Part shown: positions 1 to 12,070 of the stretch, one piece after another
Layout of the letters: each line of letters opens with the position of its first letter
How positions within the stretch are numbered: the stretch's first letter is position 1
Source: Lepidurus packardi
Lineage: Eukaryota; Arthropoda; Branchiopoda; Notostraca; Triopsidae
Length of the DNA: 64,000 nucleotides
Direction of reading: 5' to 3'
Assembly: GCA_023053545.1 (NCBI GenBank)
Contig: JAKZAN010000133.1
Coordinates: 27,874 to 91,873 of the forward strand
Made by a program: the position numbers and the translations under genes
The notes under the pieces: generated by a model
The model's input: the letters and a program-made list of their open reading frames with translations, nothing else
What the model was told of the DNA's origin: nothing
Database searches by the model: none

Positions 1-1
1 C

Positions 2-1831
2 TCGCAAATTTTCAGTACTAACATGAGTGCCTCATATGGCAACTTCGGCCTCTTCCTCTCTGCCATATCTTGGGTGGTTTCTCCTTTCGATACTGAGGTC
101 CAAACCCTTATGCAACTCTTTTTCCTTCACTATTTCATAGGCAATACCTACCCAGTGAACCTGCATAACTTCCTGGCCTCTTTCCAAATCTCTACTCTTT
201 CTTGGATACCCAACTTCTTCGGGTCCTCGCTCCCGCCTCGTTCTCGTCGAGCCAACATCCCTGACAAGGTTGCCGACATGTATGGAGACTTACTTTTCCT
301 TAGGAATGGTGGCTACATCTTCACATTCGTCTTTGTGATCTCTCTTCTTTTTGCTTTTGTCAAAGTTCTCTCAGTCCCTGAAATCAACAAGTTCAAGCGT
401 GCACGTATGTGGTTCGAAGAAGTTCTGCGGGAGAAGTGGAAGTTTTCGATTCAGCTGTCCTTTGTTTCTGTGCTGGCCATTCCGCTGTTCCTTACCGCCT
501 TCCTGAACTTCCGTGACTGCACGGCGTACGACGCTACTGCTGGTCTCTCTGTTGCCATATCATTAATAGTCTTCCTGATCTTCCTCGCTGTCATCGCCTT
601 GAGTCTCATCCAAGTAGTCAGATTCTACAGACAGAACCCGAAACTTGTGGAATCTCTGCACAAGGCTACTGACATTATTCTCCAGGAAAACTAATATCAT
701 CTTCTAAACAGCCAGAACCAGTTCCTCTTCAACATGAAGAAGATCGACCTGCGCAACGTCCACTACCCCAAGATCAACGGCGAGAACATCCTCCCCTTCA
801 CTTGCGTCTACCGTTTCGACCTCCTCAGTCTCCTCTGTCCTTCCATCCTCCATGTCCGCGCCCTCCTCCTCTCTCTCGTGGTGGTGCTAGCCATGTCTTC
901 GCCCGTCCTCCAAGTCAGCCTGATGATTGTCATCAACTTCCCAGTGCTGCTGTACTTCGTGCGGGTCCGTCCGTTCACCTTCCAGTGGCGACGCATGCGT
1001 CTGCGTAACTACATGCGTATCTTCAATGAAATGGGATTACTGTTTGTGGAAATAATGTTTCTAGTATACTCTGTGATGGAGTTTAATGAAGTGGGCGTTG
1101 GTTCAAAACAGAGGATGTCATCAGTAATAAGCAATTGTATGCAGGTGATCCTTGCTCTCAACTTTATCTACCTGTTGATAAGGACATACGTGGAAGTAGA
1201 GGAGAAGATCTGGAACAGGTTTACACAAACTGCTTGTTTCAAGACCAACTTCCCAGAATTAGCACAACAGCTTGAATAAGAATCAATCAGACTCAATGGA
1301 GGCAGAGCCTTGACCCGGAGGTTGAATCGCAAGGCTAAAGAGACCCTCAACAATATGTTCAAGAAACTCAAGCACCAGGCACTCGAATACAACTAGCTTA
1401 GACCTCTAGAGGATGAGAAGCTCAACCCAGCACCGTATGGCACGAATCCGCTGATATTCTTAGATAGCAGTCTCTCAGTCTCAAATACTCACTTTTCGCT
1501 CAATCGGAAGCAGCGCAAGAACATGATTCAAAAACTGTTCTCGGCGTCGGGTCCAAAATAAGTGATGGATGAGGAGAAAGAATGGAAAGACCTAGCCAAC
1601 GCATCATCCTCAGACCGCAGGCCCGAGGCGTTTAACAACCTGCAAGGCGACGACGAGAACTCCGTCTATGAAGACTATGAAGAGGAAATTGCGATAAAGT
1701 TGTCACAGGTGGAAAGGTTCTTCGTGAGCGGAGGGAACAGGAAGAAGGGGAAGAGGAGGGAAGAGAAGCCAGGGAGCTAGAAAGAAAGCAGCGAGTCGGG
1801 GGAAGGAGGTTTGATAGGCGAGTATCAATGA
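2..1831 (+). CDS. Multi-pass membrane protein, C-terminal part (5' end outside window)
   Basis: One frame is open from base 2 to the TGA at 1829-1831 (at least 609 residues) if TAA and TAG are read as glutamate (in-frame at 692, 1277, 1394, 1558, 1777). The frame is already open at the window edge, so the ATG at 23 is probably internal. At least six hydrophobic segments are visible, around bases 30-150, 310-370, 460-510, 550-620, 860-990 and 1030-1190, followed by a charged cytoplasmic-looking tail of about 180 residues rich in Asp, Glu, Lys and Arg. The shape resembles the C-terminal membrane domain of the very large ciliate surface proteins, but I recognise no diagnostic motif, so function is unknown. 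No intron is needed in the visible part. Confidence 0.75.
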
Positions 1832-2074
1832 TCTATCTCTCTCATTACAATTTCACAAGATCTCAATGAATAATTTAGTTTAGCAAGTTCCATTCGAATA
1901 GAAAACTATTTTTTATCCGAAACAAAGTGGCTTATGTCGGAGTTTCGGACAGTAGCTTTCTTTCATCGATCACCCACATATAAATATACAAAGAGGCCTC
2001 GCCCGACTCCATTATAAAGTGGTATCAGTTTAATTTTATGTCCTCTACCTAGATCACATTGCATATCCTAGCCA

Positions 2075-3274
<1,200 letters not shown>

Positions 3275-3608
3275 GATAGAGTGTAGTTAAAGTTGTTGCG
3301 GACAAGTTTAATAGTGACTTGGCTAATTAAACTCTGATATGTGGGATAACAGAAAGCAGAACATGAGTGATAAAAGCCGAGAGAATTGATAAGGTGGATA
3401 TTTGCTATAGGTGGAAGGCAGAGGGAAAACACGTCTGAAACCAGCACAAACAGAGGCCTAGAGTTTATTTGGTCGGCTGTTATAACAGTGGCATATCGAT
3501 AATATGGGATTGTTAGGCTGTCTGCGCCTGCAGTTGTTAGGACAGCATTAAGGAATATCGACACTTATATTTTATAGCCCATATCAGTCTGCTCGCATTT
3601 AGTGTCCC
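3275..3608. other. Intergenic region between divergent genes
   Basis: This stretch of 334 bp separates the protease (minus) from the adaptin-ear gene (plus). Both start codons point away from it, so it must hold both promoters. I see no gene, no clear repeat and no RNA gene in it. Confidence 0.5.
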
Positions 3609-6600
3609 ATGAACTTCGACCTCAGCGCCTTCGATCAAAAGGTAACTCCCTCTTCGGCACCCCTTCCCCTTCTAGAAAAGTGAAATCCTCGGCCAGTTCG
3701 ACGCCTTCTGGGATAACAAGAACTTCGAAATTAATAACAAAAGCTTCTTCTCCGACAAGCATTCCGAAAATGGTGACAGCCCCGACCCCTTTGCGAGTCG
3801 CCTTCACTAAAACCCTTTTCACAAACCCTCGGGTTTCGGCGAAGATGACTTCCCCACCCATCAGCCCAACCAATAATAAGTCAACATGTTCTTCAGCTCT
3901 AACTCTCGTCCCCGTCTCTCGGCAACTCGCAAGTCTCAGCAAAGCATTAATGGTATTGGTTTCGGCGACGCCGCTCCCAATCAGGATGAAGGCAAATCCC
4001 TCTCGCTTGGAGACTTCGGAGACCCGGAAGACAATAGCAGAGTCGAGCAATCAGGTATTTCAGAAAGGTTTAACGTCCCTAAGGACTCCAAAGCCTCGCA
4101 GGAAATGTGGGAGCGTGAGGACAACTTGGGCAGCATGAACGAGTCACGCAACCTGGACGACATCTCTTTTGAGAACCAGCCTCCAGGTTTTTCCAAGATT
4201 TCGAGAGGATTCGTTTTTTAAAAGGAGATGAAGGAAGTTTACCAGTCAACCGATGACAGTTTCCTGAAGCTCAAAGCAGAGCTAGCCAAGCCAAAGCCAA
4301 AAGACTTTAGATAGTTCTTCAAAGAACTCAGTGACGAGAATCGCAAAGAAGAGATGATGGAAGACTCATTCTTGAAGCGATCCAAGTACCACTCACGAGA
4401 AGAGTTCGAAGAGTATATTAAAACCCTGAAGCATGAGAAGAGAAGACGCGAAGAAGAGCATCAGAGACAGGTCACGCAGGTGCCCACGCGTGATATTCTC
4501 AACAGCATCAACCGTGTGCCAACAACGAAATCTATCTCGGGTACAGAGAGTCCGTGGAGGGACTTCTCTAAAAAGCAAGAAACAGAAAGCCAGAACCCAG
4601 ACAATTTTGACTGGAACGAAAAACCCATCAGCGACCTTGAAATCCATGGGATTATGTCTAAGGAGACGATGAAAGTTCTAGGAAGCAACCAAAGAATAGA
4701 AAGCGTAAAACAGGAGACGTCAATCATAAATAATGGAGCGCCAAGCAAACCCAAAGAACAAGAACTGGAGTCTGCAGGCACATCCAGTTTTTCCAAAGCC
4801 AATAGTCTCAATATCAATGAGTGGAACTTCGGCTCAGAGCTCAATAAGAAGTCAGAGTCCAGCAAGCAGTCCAGCAAGCAGCCCAGCCACCTCATGGTAC
4901 AGCCTTCCACCCTTCAGATGGAGGACGAAGACGAATACGATTGGGAAAAACAGGCAGAAATTAAGCAGCAGAAAATGGACCGTATAGAGGCCATCCCCCA
5001 GAAACTGCAGAAACCTCCCAGTCTTAACCTGGGATCTTCAGCGCTGCCCCAAGTTCTTGAAATAGGGTCTTCGGGAAACATCATATCGGCAGATATGAAG
5101 AACCCTGACTTCGATACTTTGGATGCTGATGGCTTACACAATCAATTCGAGTCTTTTGACAATAATGATCAGAATGACTTCTTTTCAGACACCGATTTGG
5201 GCAGGTCTAATCCCCAACCTCAGCAGCCCCAAGAAACTCCCAAGTAGCTACCAAAGAAAGGACAGAAAAAGTAGTTGACAGCCATCAGAGAAGAGAACTC
5301 GAATTTGTTCGAAAAAACAGTCGAGGAAGAACGCATGGGCAAGGTGATCAAAAACTATGAGAAGCTGCAGCAGAACTACGAGTCACTTATGAACCAGTTA
5401 CGTTCGAGTTCGCAGGGCCAGCAAAAAATCCTGGATGAGCTAATGATCCTGCGGCGTGAATGCAAGACGAAGGAATAGACTGTAGAGAAGACGATCGAAG
5501 TGAAAGAGCTGGTGAGGTAGAAAAAGAAGGATTAACAAATGCACGAAATCAAGAAGATAGTCGAACAACAATCAGAGCGAACGACAATCGAAAAGGAAAT
5601 CAGGGAACGAATTGCCAAAATGGAAGAAGTAGTCAAGACCAGCTTCCAGGAACTCAGTACAGGGCCCACGCCTCCCAACCTCATCTGGGTCAACCCAGAG
5701 CTCCAGAAAGCACCATAGAAATCTGTACATCCCCCGAAAGACAGCGAGAATAGTAGTCACAGAGATAATTTCAGTGAAGTGGCGTCTGATTCGCAGGTGT
5801 CCCAGAAATCGTATGGAAACCCGGTAGGATTCCAAGTGCCCAAGAAGCCATCTGCCTCGATAAAACCGATCGAGACTGAAGAAATCTACTCCCCACTTCA
5901 GTTGAAACTCGAAAACATGCCTGGCTCCCCCTTCGTAGCGCTTTCGGAAAGTCCTGCTGCTCATCACAATAATTATTTTAGAGACTCCCTAAAAAAACTG
6001 AATCTCGCCAACTCTGCCAGACGCTATTCTTCCGGCGAGTTGTACACTCCGAAGCACATCGTCCAAGCTGATCACTATCTACGGGCTGCCTGCGTGCAGG
6101 AGCAATGCATAATCTACGAGTCCTTTGACTTCTTGGTCCACGCTCGCTATAGCTCAAGTACCACCAATGCTCTGAGCAAAAAGCGATGCTGCAAAATAAG
6201 CGTCAGTCTACGCAATAAGACAATCCTGAGCCTGAACGACGTTATCGTGGTGGTCTACGGGTGTTTGGGCGAACAGCTGAGCATCAGTCCTTCTAAAATC
6301 TGGGCGCAACAACTCCGAACTCAGTAGGTTCTCGGGTTTGACGTTTATCTATAGAATATCAACCCGTAAAGCCACCACCTTAACATGCAAATATGTTACA
6401 AGACAGAGAACATGCTACGCAAGAAGATAGAAGTAAGAGTGCCTCGGCCTGTCACAAAGTTCCTGGACCTCCAGTTCACACACGAAGAACAGTTCCGCTA
6501 GATCTGGGACGACCTGGGCAACGAGCTGGTCGTAGAGGCGAAGCTGCTCAACTTCAAACTAATCAAGTCCAGCGAAGATATCAAGATGATACTACCCTTC

Positions 6601-6829
6601 ATAGAAGTAAATCCATTCACAGTCATATCTTTAGATAAGCTAATAAGAGGAGACAGAGTTCGGATACGGGCTGCTGTTCAACGTGATGAATTGCGCTGGG
6701 CTGTTCCTGCTGAAGCTGAGGTGTTCGACGGACGGCCGAGCCTCTCTGCATGTGAAGTACGAGGCGTCGCAGTCGCGGCCATACGCGTAACAGATTCTGG
6801 ACCTACTGAACTGCATCCTGTATATGTGA
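3609..6829 (+). CDS. Trunkless alpha-adaptin-ear protein with endocytic linear motifs
   Basis: About 1,052 residues. Exon 1 (3609-3641) is joined over a 34-nt intron (3642-3675) to a long exon; a 28-nt intron (6607-6634) precedes the last exon, which ends at TGA 6827-6829. The last 250 residues match the AP-2 alpha-adaptin appendage: a beta-sandwich half containing the LRNKT block (YGNKT in animals) and the platform half with VTKFLDLQF (compare ITLNKFFQP), ending in a conserved-looking helix (QILDLLNCI). Without the last intron the ear is cut short and the frame turns to unrelated residues, which supports the splice. The adaptin trunk is missing. Instead there is a low-complexity and coiled-coil region of about 800 residues carrying DPF (3784) and NPF (3811) motifs, typical ligands of alpha-ears and EH domains. 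Likely a clathrin-endocytosis scaffold. Confidence 0.75.
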
Positions 6830-6988
6830 AGGTTTACTGGAAGAAAGTCTAAGAGTAGTTTTTAATCGCACCTGGATTTAATTTATATCGCAAGGACACA
6901 GCATATTACACTGATTACAACTAGCAATAAATTTTAGTGCCTCTACTTCTCCCTACACTTATTTCTAATCCGTCCAGTCCCTCTCACC

Positions 6989-7939
6989 ATGGCAGACCTC
7001 AACGCCTCCCACACCCTCAACAACTCCATCTCCAAACAGAAGTTCTCCTTCCCCAAAGCTGAACGATTCCTGCCTCCCGTCAAGCCACCGTACCTACTCC
7101 CATCGCTTTACCTGTTTACCCTCTCAGATGCGACCAGTCCTACTACGACATCCCCGGTACCCGCGTCAGCCGTACCACTTCCTTCGGTAAAGGCAACAAG
7201 ACCAAAATGGAGCTCGATAAGAAAGACATCCCTCCTCCTAACACCTACACGATTCATAGTGATTTCTAGCTTCTAGACAGTAAACGCAGAGGATTCTCCT
7301 TCGGCGCAGGCCGCTACGTACCTTCTCAAGCCAAAATGCAAATAACAACACTCTTACCTTTTTTGAAACTTATAGTAAGTCAATGGAGGACCCTTGTAGA
7401 ACGTCAAGCTACTCGCCAAGCTACCAGGTCCTGGCTAATATCCTCTCAGATCTACTCTCGAAGGCAGAACCACAGTACTTCGGTCCAGACTCCCAGACAC
7501 CAGTATGTCGGGTAGCAAGCTTGTCCCAGGACCAGGAGCTTATGACTTTACTCCATCAATAAATCCTCGCGGCGAATACTTACTTTCGAAGTTCCGAAAC
7601 TCGTACTGCCGAACCATATCGCCACCTTCACACAATAGTCAAAACAACAGCAGGGCCCTAACTGACAATACCTTGAAAAACCCAGGTCCTGGACAATGTA
7701 AATAACTATCATAAAAGCGATGTACGTGATATAGATGACAGCCAAATGACTATTGATCCCGAGGGACAGTACTTCTTGTCGAAGATGAAGAACAGCCAAG
7801 TGCGGACGTTCGGGAAGTCGCGAAGACCCAGTCTGGGGGGGAAGACGATCAGTCCAGGCCCAGGCGCATAGTAAGAGACTATTTTATATCGTAACTGTGG
7901 TGTGTGTGCAGCAACAACTATTCGGAGTTCGGACAGTGA
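6989..7939 (+). CDS. STPGR (sperm-tail PG-rich repeat) protein, copy 1
   Basis: 258 residues in five exons; introns at 7090-7127, 7318-7375, 7698-7734 and 7871-7911, stop TGA 7937-7939. It carries repeated PGPGxY motifs (PGPGEY, PGPGAY, PGPGQY, PGPGAY), the signature of the SHIPPO/ODF3-like STPGR family, whose members line axonemal microtubules. Two motifs only appear after intron removal: the Tyr of the third is split T|AT by an intron and that of the last is split TA|C. The Glu of PGPGEY is a TAA. A paralogue lies at 44731-45617 with the same order of blocks. The second intron (58 nt) is the least certain; a 25-nt intron at 7376-7400 would also keep the frame, but the longer one aligns better with the paralogue. 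Confidence 0.75.
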
Positions 7940-8087
7940 GACAGGATCGAGTCGGCAGCCAGGACGCCCAGACTATTTATATACAGCAATCTTAACTTTT
8001 CCCTTTCCTAATAAATTCTAAATTTTCTATCCCGCCTTTTAAATTCTATTTTTACTTTCAGTCACCTTTAAGACCCATACCCACCAA

Positions 8088-8844
8088 ATGCATCCCAGTC
8101 GTCTCTTCAAAAAGCCCCCAAAACCCATTCCTCGCCAGCGACTCTTCATCCACCTTTATGAAGGCAGGTCATACTACAAGGTTTCATACGATGGCTTGCC
8201 TGAAGATTCAGATTCCTCAAGCCTACATTTCTCGCACCAGTTATCGCACTCTCCTCACAGAAATCTTCACGCTACTCATCATGAATTGCCCCATCATGAC
8301 CCTCCAAAACTGAAGCGAAAGAAGAACCCTCCGAAGCTCACAGAGTTGAACTAAGCCAGAATCATGGTCGAAAGCTCACCCTAATTATTGAGGATACCCA
8401 TTGAATTCTCGATTCTGCTGAAAGAAGCTCCGAATGGGCCATTAACACTTTTCCAAAAGCCAGATACTTTCACTGATCCTCCAATAATGATGATTCTACC
8501 GATTCCCAGACTCTTTCAGATTGTAGTTCGGAGTGGTGTGCCAGGCCTGCCGAAGCCAGTCAAATACGAAGTTATCGATGAGGAGCACCTGCATGATCAT
8601 GACATCAGCGAGAACAGCGACGTTATGGTCATTAAAGGCAAGAAAAAGGGAAGAGAGAGGAAGGGCGACGATGAGGGGGGAAACGATGGGAAGTCCAATG
8701 ATGAGAAAGATAGTATGATTATGGTGAGTAGCATGGAGTCGGGAGTTGGAGCTACCGCAGCAGACTTTATATGATAGACTTCGGAACCGGAGGGGCGTGC
8801 ACGACAGGAATCGGCCGCCAGTCGTGAAAGTGGAAGAGGCCTGA
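8088..8844 (+). CDS. Hypothetical basic protein
   Basis: 239 residues; a 37-nt intron (8724-8760, GTGAGT...GCAG) joins 212 codons to a final exon of 28 codons ending at TGA 8842-8844. Without splicing the frame ends at 8774, but the spliced version continues into a plausible charged tail, so I prefer it. The N-terminal part is rich in Pro, Lys and His, followed by a hydrophobic-patterned segment (FSILLKEAPNGPLTLF) and an acidic/basic C-terminus. TAA/TAG occur in frame at 8352 and 8382. I do not recognise a family. It lies head to tail between the STPGR gene and the leucine-rich-repeat gene. Confidence 0.6.
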
Positions 8845-8950
8845 CCCACCAAAACACTGAGTTTAAGCCCTATGCTTGCTTTTATAAATATTTTGTCTAG
8901 TACAATAATTTTTCCTACTATCAAATACTCACCCATCACCCATATCTAAA

Positions 8951-10031
8951 ATGATTTCTTCGTCCGAGGCTACCATACTGCCCATCACTCCAGATATTTC
9001 AATCGAAGTGCCACCAGTCTTCGTATCCGACGCCTCCTAGGAAATATCGAGAATTGTAGGTTCCAACAAGCTTAGCGACTTCCTCCGATAGGGCAACCTG
9101 GAGACTCGCAAGAAGAAATGGTAGGCGCTGGTGGCAAGTCAGTGTAACCGGTTCGAATCACTCGTGCTTTATGGCTTTGTCTTCGAGAGCATGGGTTTCC
9201 TGCTGCGCCTTGACTTGAGAAAGACTAAAAAACTGAATTTGAGTAAGATCCTTTTCTGATTAGTGTTTAGGCAACAACTCTCTTCCCATTTTATAGTTTT
9301 TGGAAGCTGTGGACTGTCCCAGTTTGCGAGAACTCAACCTCATGTCAACCTCGGTGCGAGATATTTCCTGTCTTTCCAGAGTCCGTTTCCCGCTGCTCGA
9401 AAGCCTCTATCTCGGTAAGTCCTCTTGACCATAATGTGCAGGTTGTAACACAATCACAGACATTAAGGTGCTCAGAAACTGCGACTTCCCCCGGCTGAGG
9501 TGTCTCTTCCTATGTAATCTATGCAGCTTAAACATTTAGTTAGAAACTGGATAATCGACATCCAAGTTGTGGGCTACCTGCGGTTTCCGCAATTGCGTCT
9601 ACTGTATTTGGGTAACTTCTACACCGCAACCGGAAGAATGCAACTTAATTGAAGACATTTCGACCTTGAAGCGCATGGACTTTCCTCTTCTGCAATAACT
9701 GAGATTAGGTAATCTTTGCGCTGCTCATATGTTTAGCTTTTAATCGGATCGTGGGCATCACGGCTCTGCAGTATTTGTCGTGCCAGGAACTAAGAGTGCT
9801 AAGCCTGAGTAAGTATCGACCTTTGCTGATGTACAGACAACAACTGTGTGGGCATGAACGGAATGCGGGACTTCATCAAAATGTACAGGAAGGGGACGGA
9901 GCATGGGAATCCTTTGCCGAAACTGAAGAGCATCGACTTGCGTAAATCCGATCTCGTAATATTTGATAGACGGAAACCGGATCAGCGACCCCTAGTTGCT
10001 GCGTGGAACAGACTACCTCATCGCTGGATGA
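8951..10031 (+). CDS. Leucine-rich-repeat protein with one exon per repeat
   Basis: 296 residues in eight exons. Introns, all phase 1, lie at 9243-9270, 9415-9441, 9514-9539, 9612-9636, 9709-9736, 9809-9836 and 9942-9969 (25-28 nt). After splicing a run of 24-residue leucine-rich repeats appears, with blocks such as CNTITDI, RNWIIDI, CNLIEDI, FNRIVGI and GNRISDP at the loop position. Four consecutive exons are exactly 72 nt and a fifth is 144 nt, so each exon is one or two repeats. The protein probably acts as a binding scaffold; no other domain is visible. The first 80 residues carry no repeat. The last intron decides the end: spliced, the frame stops at TGA 10029; unspliced it would run to 10087 with non-LRR sequence. 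Confidence 0.8.
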
Positions 10032-10299
10032 CCAAAGGATCAGACATTAACGCATTTGTAATTAACTTGTATACGAAATACAACTAAATCATGATGGGCA
10101 GCGTCTATGGGTGCTTGCAGAACCAGGGAAAATAGGCTAGTATTTTTTATGGGACTTTCAGATTTGAATATAAAATTTCCTAGTAAGAATTCCAATCGAG
10201 GAGACTTTCGCTTTCATTACCAGTATGAGGGTTATTAAATCGGCTCGGCTCTCCCACACTATATTCATTAAATTCCTACAAAAATATCTCACACTCGAC

Positions 10300-10566
10300 A
10301 TGACAACCATCTATATCGAATACTGCGGTGGATGAGGCTACAGAAGACCAGCCCAGGAGGTCGAGAGACAGATTCGCCAAAAGCTCCCTAACTGTCCTCC
10401 CATCGAACTCGCCTCCGCCCAGACACTCACCTCCCTCATCGAGGTGTTTGTGGTCAAGAACGGCCAAAGGACCAAGGTGTGGAGTCGAGGCAGACAGGAT
10501 ACCGTGGAAAGGGTCGATGAAATCGTGCAAAACCTGCAATCGGAGCTGCAGAGAAGTGAGAAGTGA
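10300..10566 (+). CDS. SELENOW: Selenoprotein W (Rdx family), TGA at 10333 read as selenocysteine
   Basis: 88 residues, the usual size of SelW. The frame from ATG 10300 reaches TGA 10333-10335 at codon 12 inside the motif Cys-Gly-Gly-TGA-Gly-Tyr, which matches the CxxU redox motif of selenoprotein W (CGAU-GY in animals). Past it the frame stays open to TGA 10564-10566 and keeps the family pattern: an amphipathic helix, then SLIEVFVVKNGQ (compare TGFFEVFV) and a final helix. A SECIS-like hairpin begins 30 nt after the stop. TGA is therefore both the only stop and the Sec codon here. Small thioredoxin-fold oxidoreductase of the cytosol. A short peptide ending at 10335 would be meaningless, and no intron removes the TGA while keeping the motif. 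Confidence 0.85.
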
Positions 10567-10595
10567 GAAGTGAGAAGTGAGTGAGTTGATGAGGA

Positions 10596-10660
10596 GGAAT
10601 TCCTTAATGATAGTCCAATACTAAACCTACAGGAGGATCGGGCTTGAAACCAGGAGTTTC
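10596..10660 (+). promoter_or_regulatory. Candidate SECIS element of the selenoprotein W mRNA
   Basis: An 8-bp lower helix pairs 10596-10603 (GGAATTCC) with 10653-10660 (GGAGTTTC). The non-Watson-Crick core is ATGA (10607-10610) opposite TGAA (10645-10648). The upper helix starts with AGTCC (10612-10616) against GGGCT (10640-10644). AAA at 10623-10625 lies 12 nt above the core, the spacing seen in eukaryotic SECIS elements, and CC/GG (10626-10627 with 10632-10633) can form the small extra helix of a type 2 SECIS. Pairing was done by eye; the middle of the upper helix is imperfect. Confidence 0.75.
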
Positions 10661-10745
10661 TCATTATATATGACTCGATATGCTATCATCCATTTGTAAG
10701 AATCGAATACTTTAGATTATCTCTCCCCATCGTAAGGGTGGTTTC

Positions 10746-12070
10746 TCAGGGCAGAGGATCGTACAGGGAGCTGTCGACCCTGGGCTTGTTGAAGCTGTTG
10801 ATCCTTATCTTAAAACTGGCTCTTCTCCTGCGCCGTTCAGGAGTCCCTGTGGCGTCTTCTTCATCTACTTCCTTTACCCGTAACTTATCCAGGCTGTCGT
10901 TCTTTCGAGCCGATTTGAGAAGCATTCCGGGGGCAAGGCACATTGTCTCTCTGAGGGTGTGCAGGGCATCTTTAATCTCGATGCTCTGCTTGTGTACGAT
11001 ATCATTCTTAATGTTCCTTAGTTTCATGAGCATCTTCTCACTGTCATCTCTGCGCTGGCGTAGTTGCTAGTTGCGGTCCTTCTCTATCCTCTTGAGGTGG
11101 GCGTTCAGCACTGACTCCTGGTGCTTGCGCATGGCCTCGGTTTTCTGTTGGATCTTTTCCCTCTACCTCACGGTCCTTGGTCTTTCGCTCTCGCTGTTCG
11201 AGGGCATGGGATTCATGTTTGACCTTTTCGGCTTACTTGTACTGTTTGAGCTTGACCAGATTCCTGTGGACGGTTCCCTGCAAAGATGCGAAGAGACGTA
11301 AACCCACAACTGTACCTTTATTTGCTTTTGAGCTCGTGCCAAAGCTTGGAGAGCTTGTTTTTCTGTTAAAACTCGCTCCGCAACCGCATCTCCTCTTTCT
11401 CCATTTCTGCCAAATGTCTGCTTTTCAGCTTCTCCAGACTCATCAATGCCGCATTTTCGTATTCCTCCATGTACGCGTTCCAAGCATTGTTGAACTCCAG
11501 CAGCTTATTTTGCTGCAGGGTCGTCATGCTATGTACTTTGGTCTGCTGTTCACGGAGGAAGTTCTGCTTCTGCCGGTGTAGTTATTTCTCGCGAATTTCG
11601 TTGGCCTTGGAGTGGGCCTTGTCGGCTTCGGTATACTGGCTGGATGCCTCACACTTTTTACGGTAGTCCTCCAAGAGCTGCAGGAATTCAACCATACGGT
11701 AGTTAACTAAAGACCTTTCGTCAGTGCTTTATTCGAGTTTCGAAAGACGTCACATTATTCAAGGTCGGTTCTTACTTAGACGTGAGTTTGTTTTCGATTT
11801 AGGTCTCCCAGAGGACTGCCAGGAACTCGTCGAAGCTGAGGTGTGTGTCGGTGCTCAGGATGACGCGTCCCAAGATGCGAGGGTGCCAGACCTTGAGTCC
11901 TCGGGTGTCTTTGAAGTACTTAATGGTGTCCTGGAGAGAGACGACTCCTCTGCTCGCTGTTTGTCCATGGTGTTGAAGGCTGTGAGGAGGTCTTGGAGCT
12001 CGCTGCTGCCCAATACTTCCTTGAGGCGAATATTGTTATTAGGGGGGTTGGGAGGCAGCTGTTGGTTCAT
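10746..12070 (-). CDS. EF-hand-like and coiled-coil protein; probable frame shift near 11945
   Basis: About 395 residues, start ATG 12068-12070, stop TGA 10746-10748. Introns: 11715-11775 (61 nt), 11264-11315 (52 nt), 11145-11166 (22 nt). The N-terminus resembles a degenerate EF-hand pair (AFNTMDKQ ... GVVSLQD ... LSFDEFLAVL). The first half of loop 1 and its second half lie in frames that differ by two bases near 11941-11955. A 20-nt GT-AG intron a little further on, or a GC-AG intron of 23 nt, would also restore the frame but would destroy the EF-hand. The rest is a charged coiled coil (for example LEFNNAWNAYMEEYENAAL). It is divergent with the MADS-box gene. Function unknown; the EF-hand reading is inference. 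Confidence 0.6.

Noticed and set aside
6607-6852. Unspliced 3' end of the adaptin-ear gene
   Set aside because: It replaces the conserved last helix of the ear by unrelated Arg/Val/Ala-rich sequence; the 28-nt intron restores the match.
7373-7400. A 25-nt intron GTAAGT...TGTAG at 7376-7400 in STPGR copy 1
   Set aside because: It keeps the frame but gives a hydrophobic insert absent from the paralogue; the 58-nt intron 7318-7375 aligns better. Not fully excluded.
8724-8774. End of the small basic protein at TGA 8772
   Set aside because: A canonical GTGAGT donor and GCAG acceptor in phase 0 extend it by 28 codons with better composition.
10328-10573. Short frame overlapping the selenoprotein in another register
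   Set aside because: Composition is poor (Arg/Pro/Ser), and the SelW frame has family motifs.
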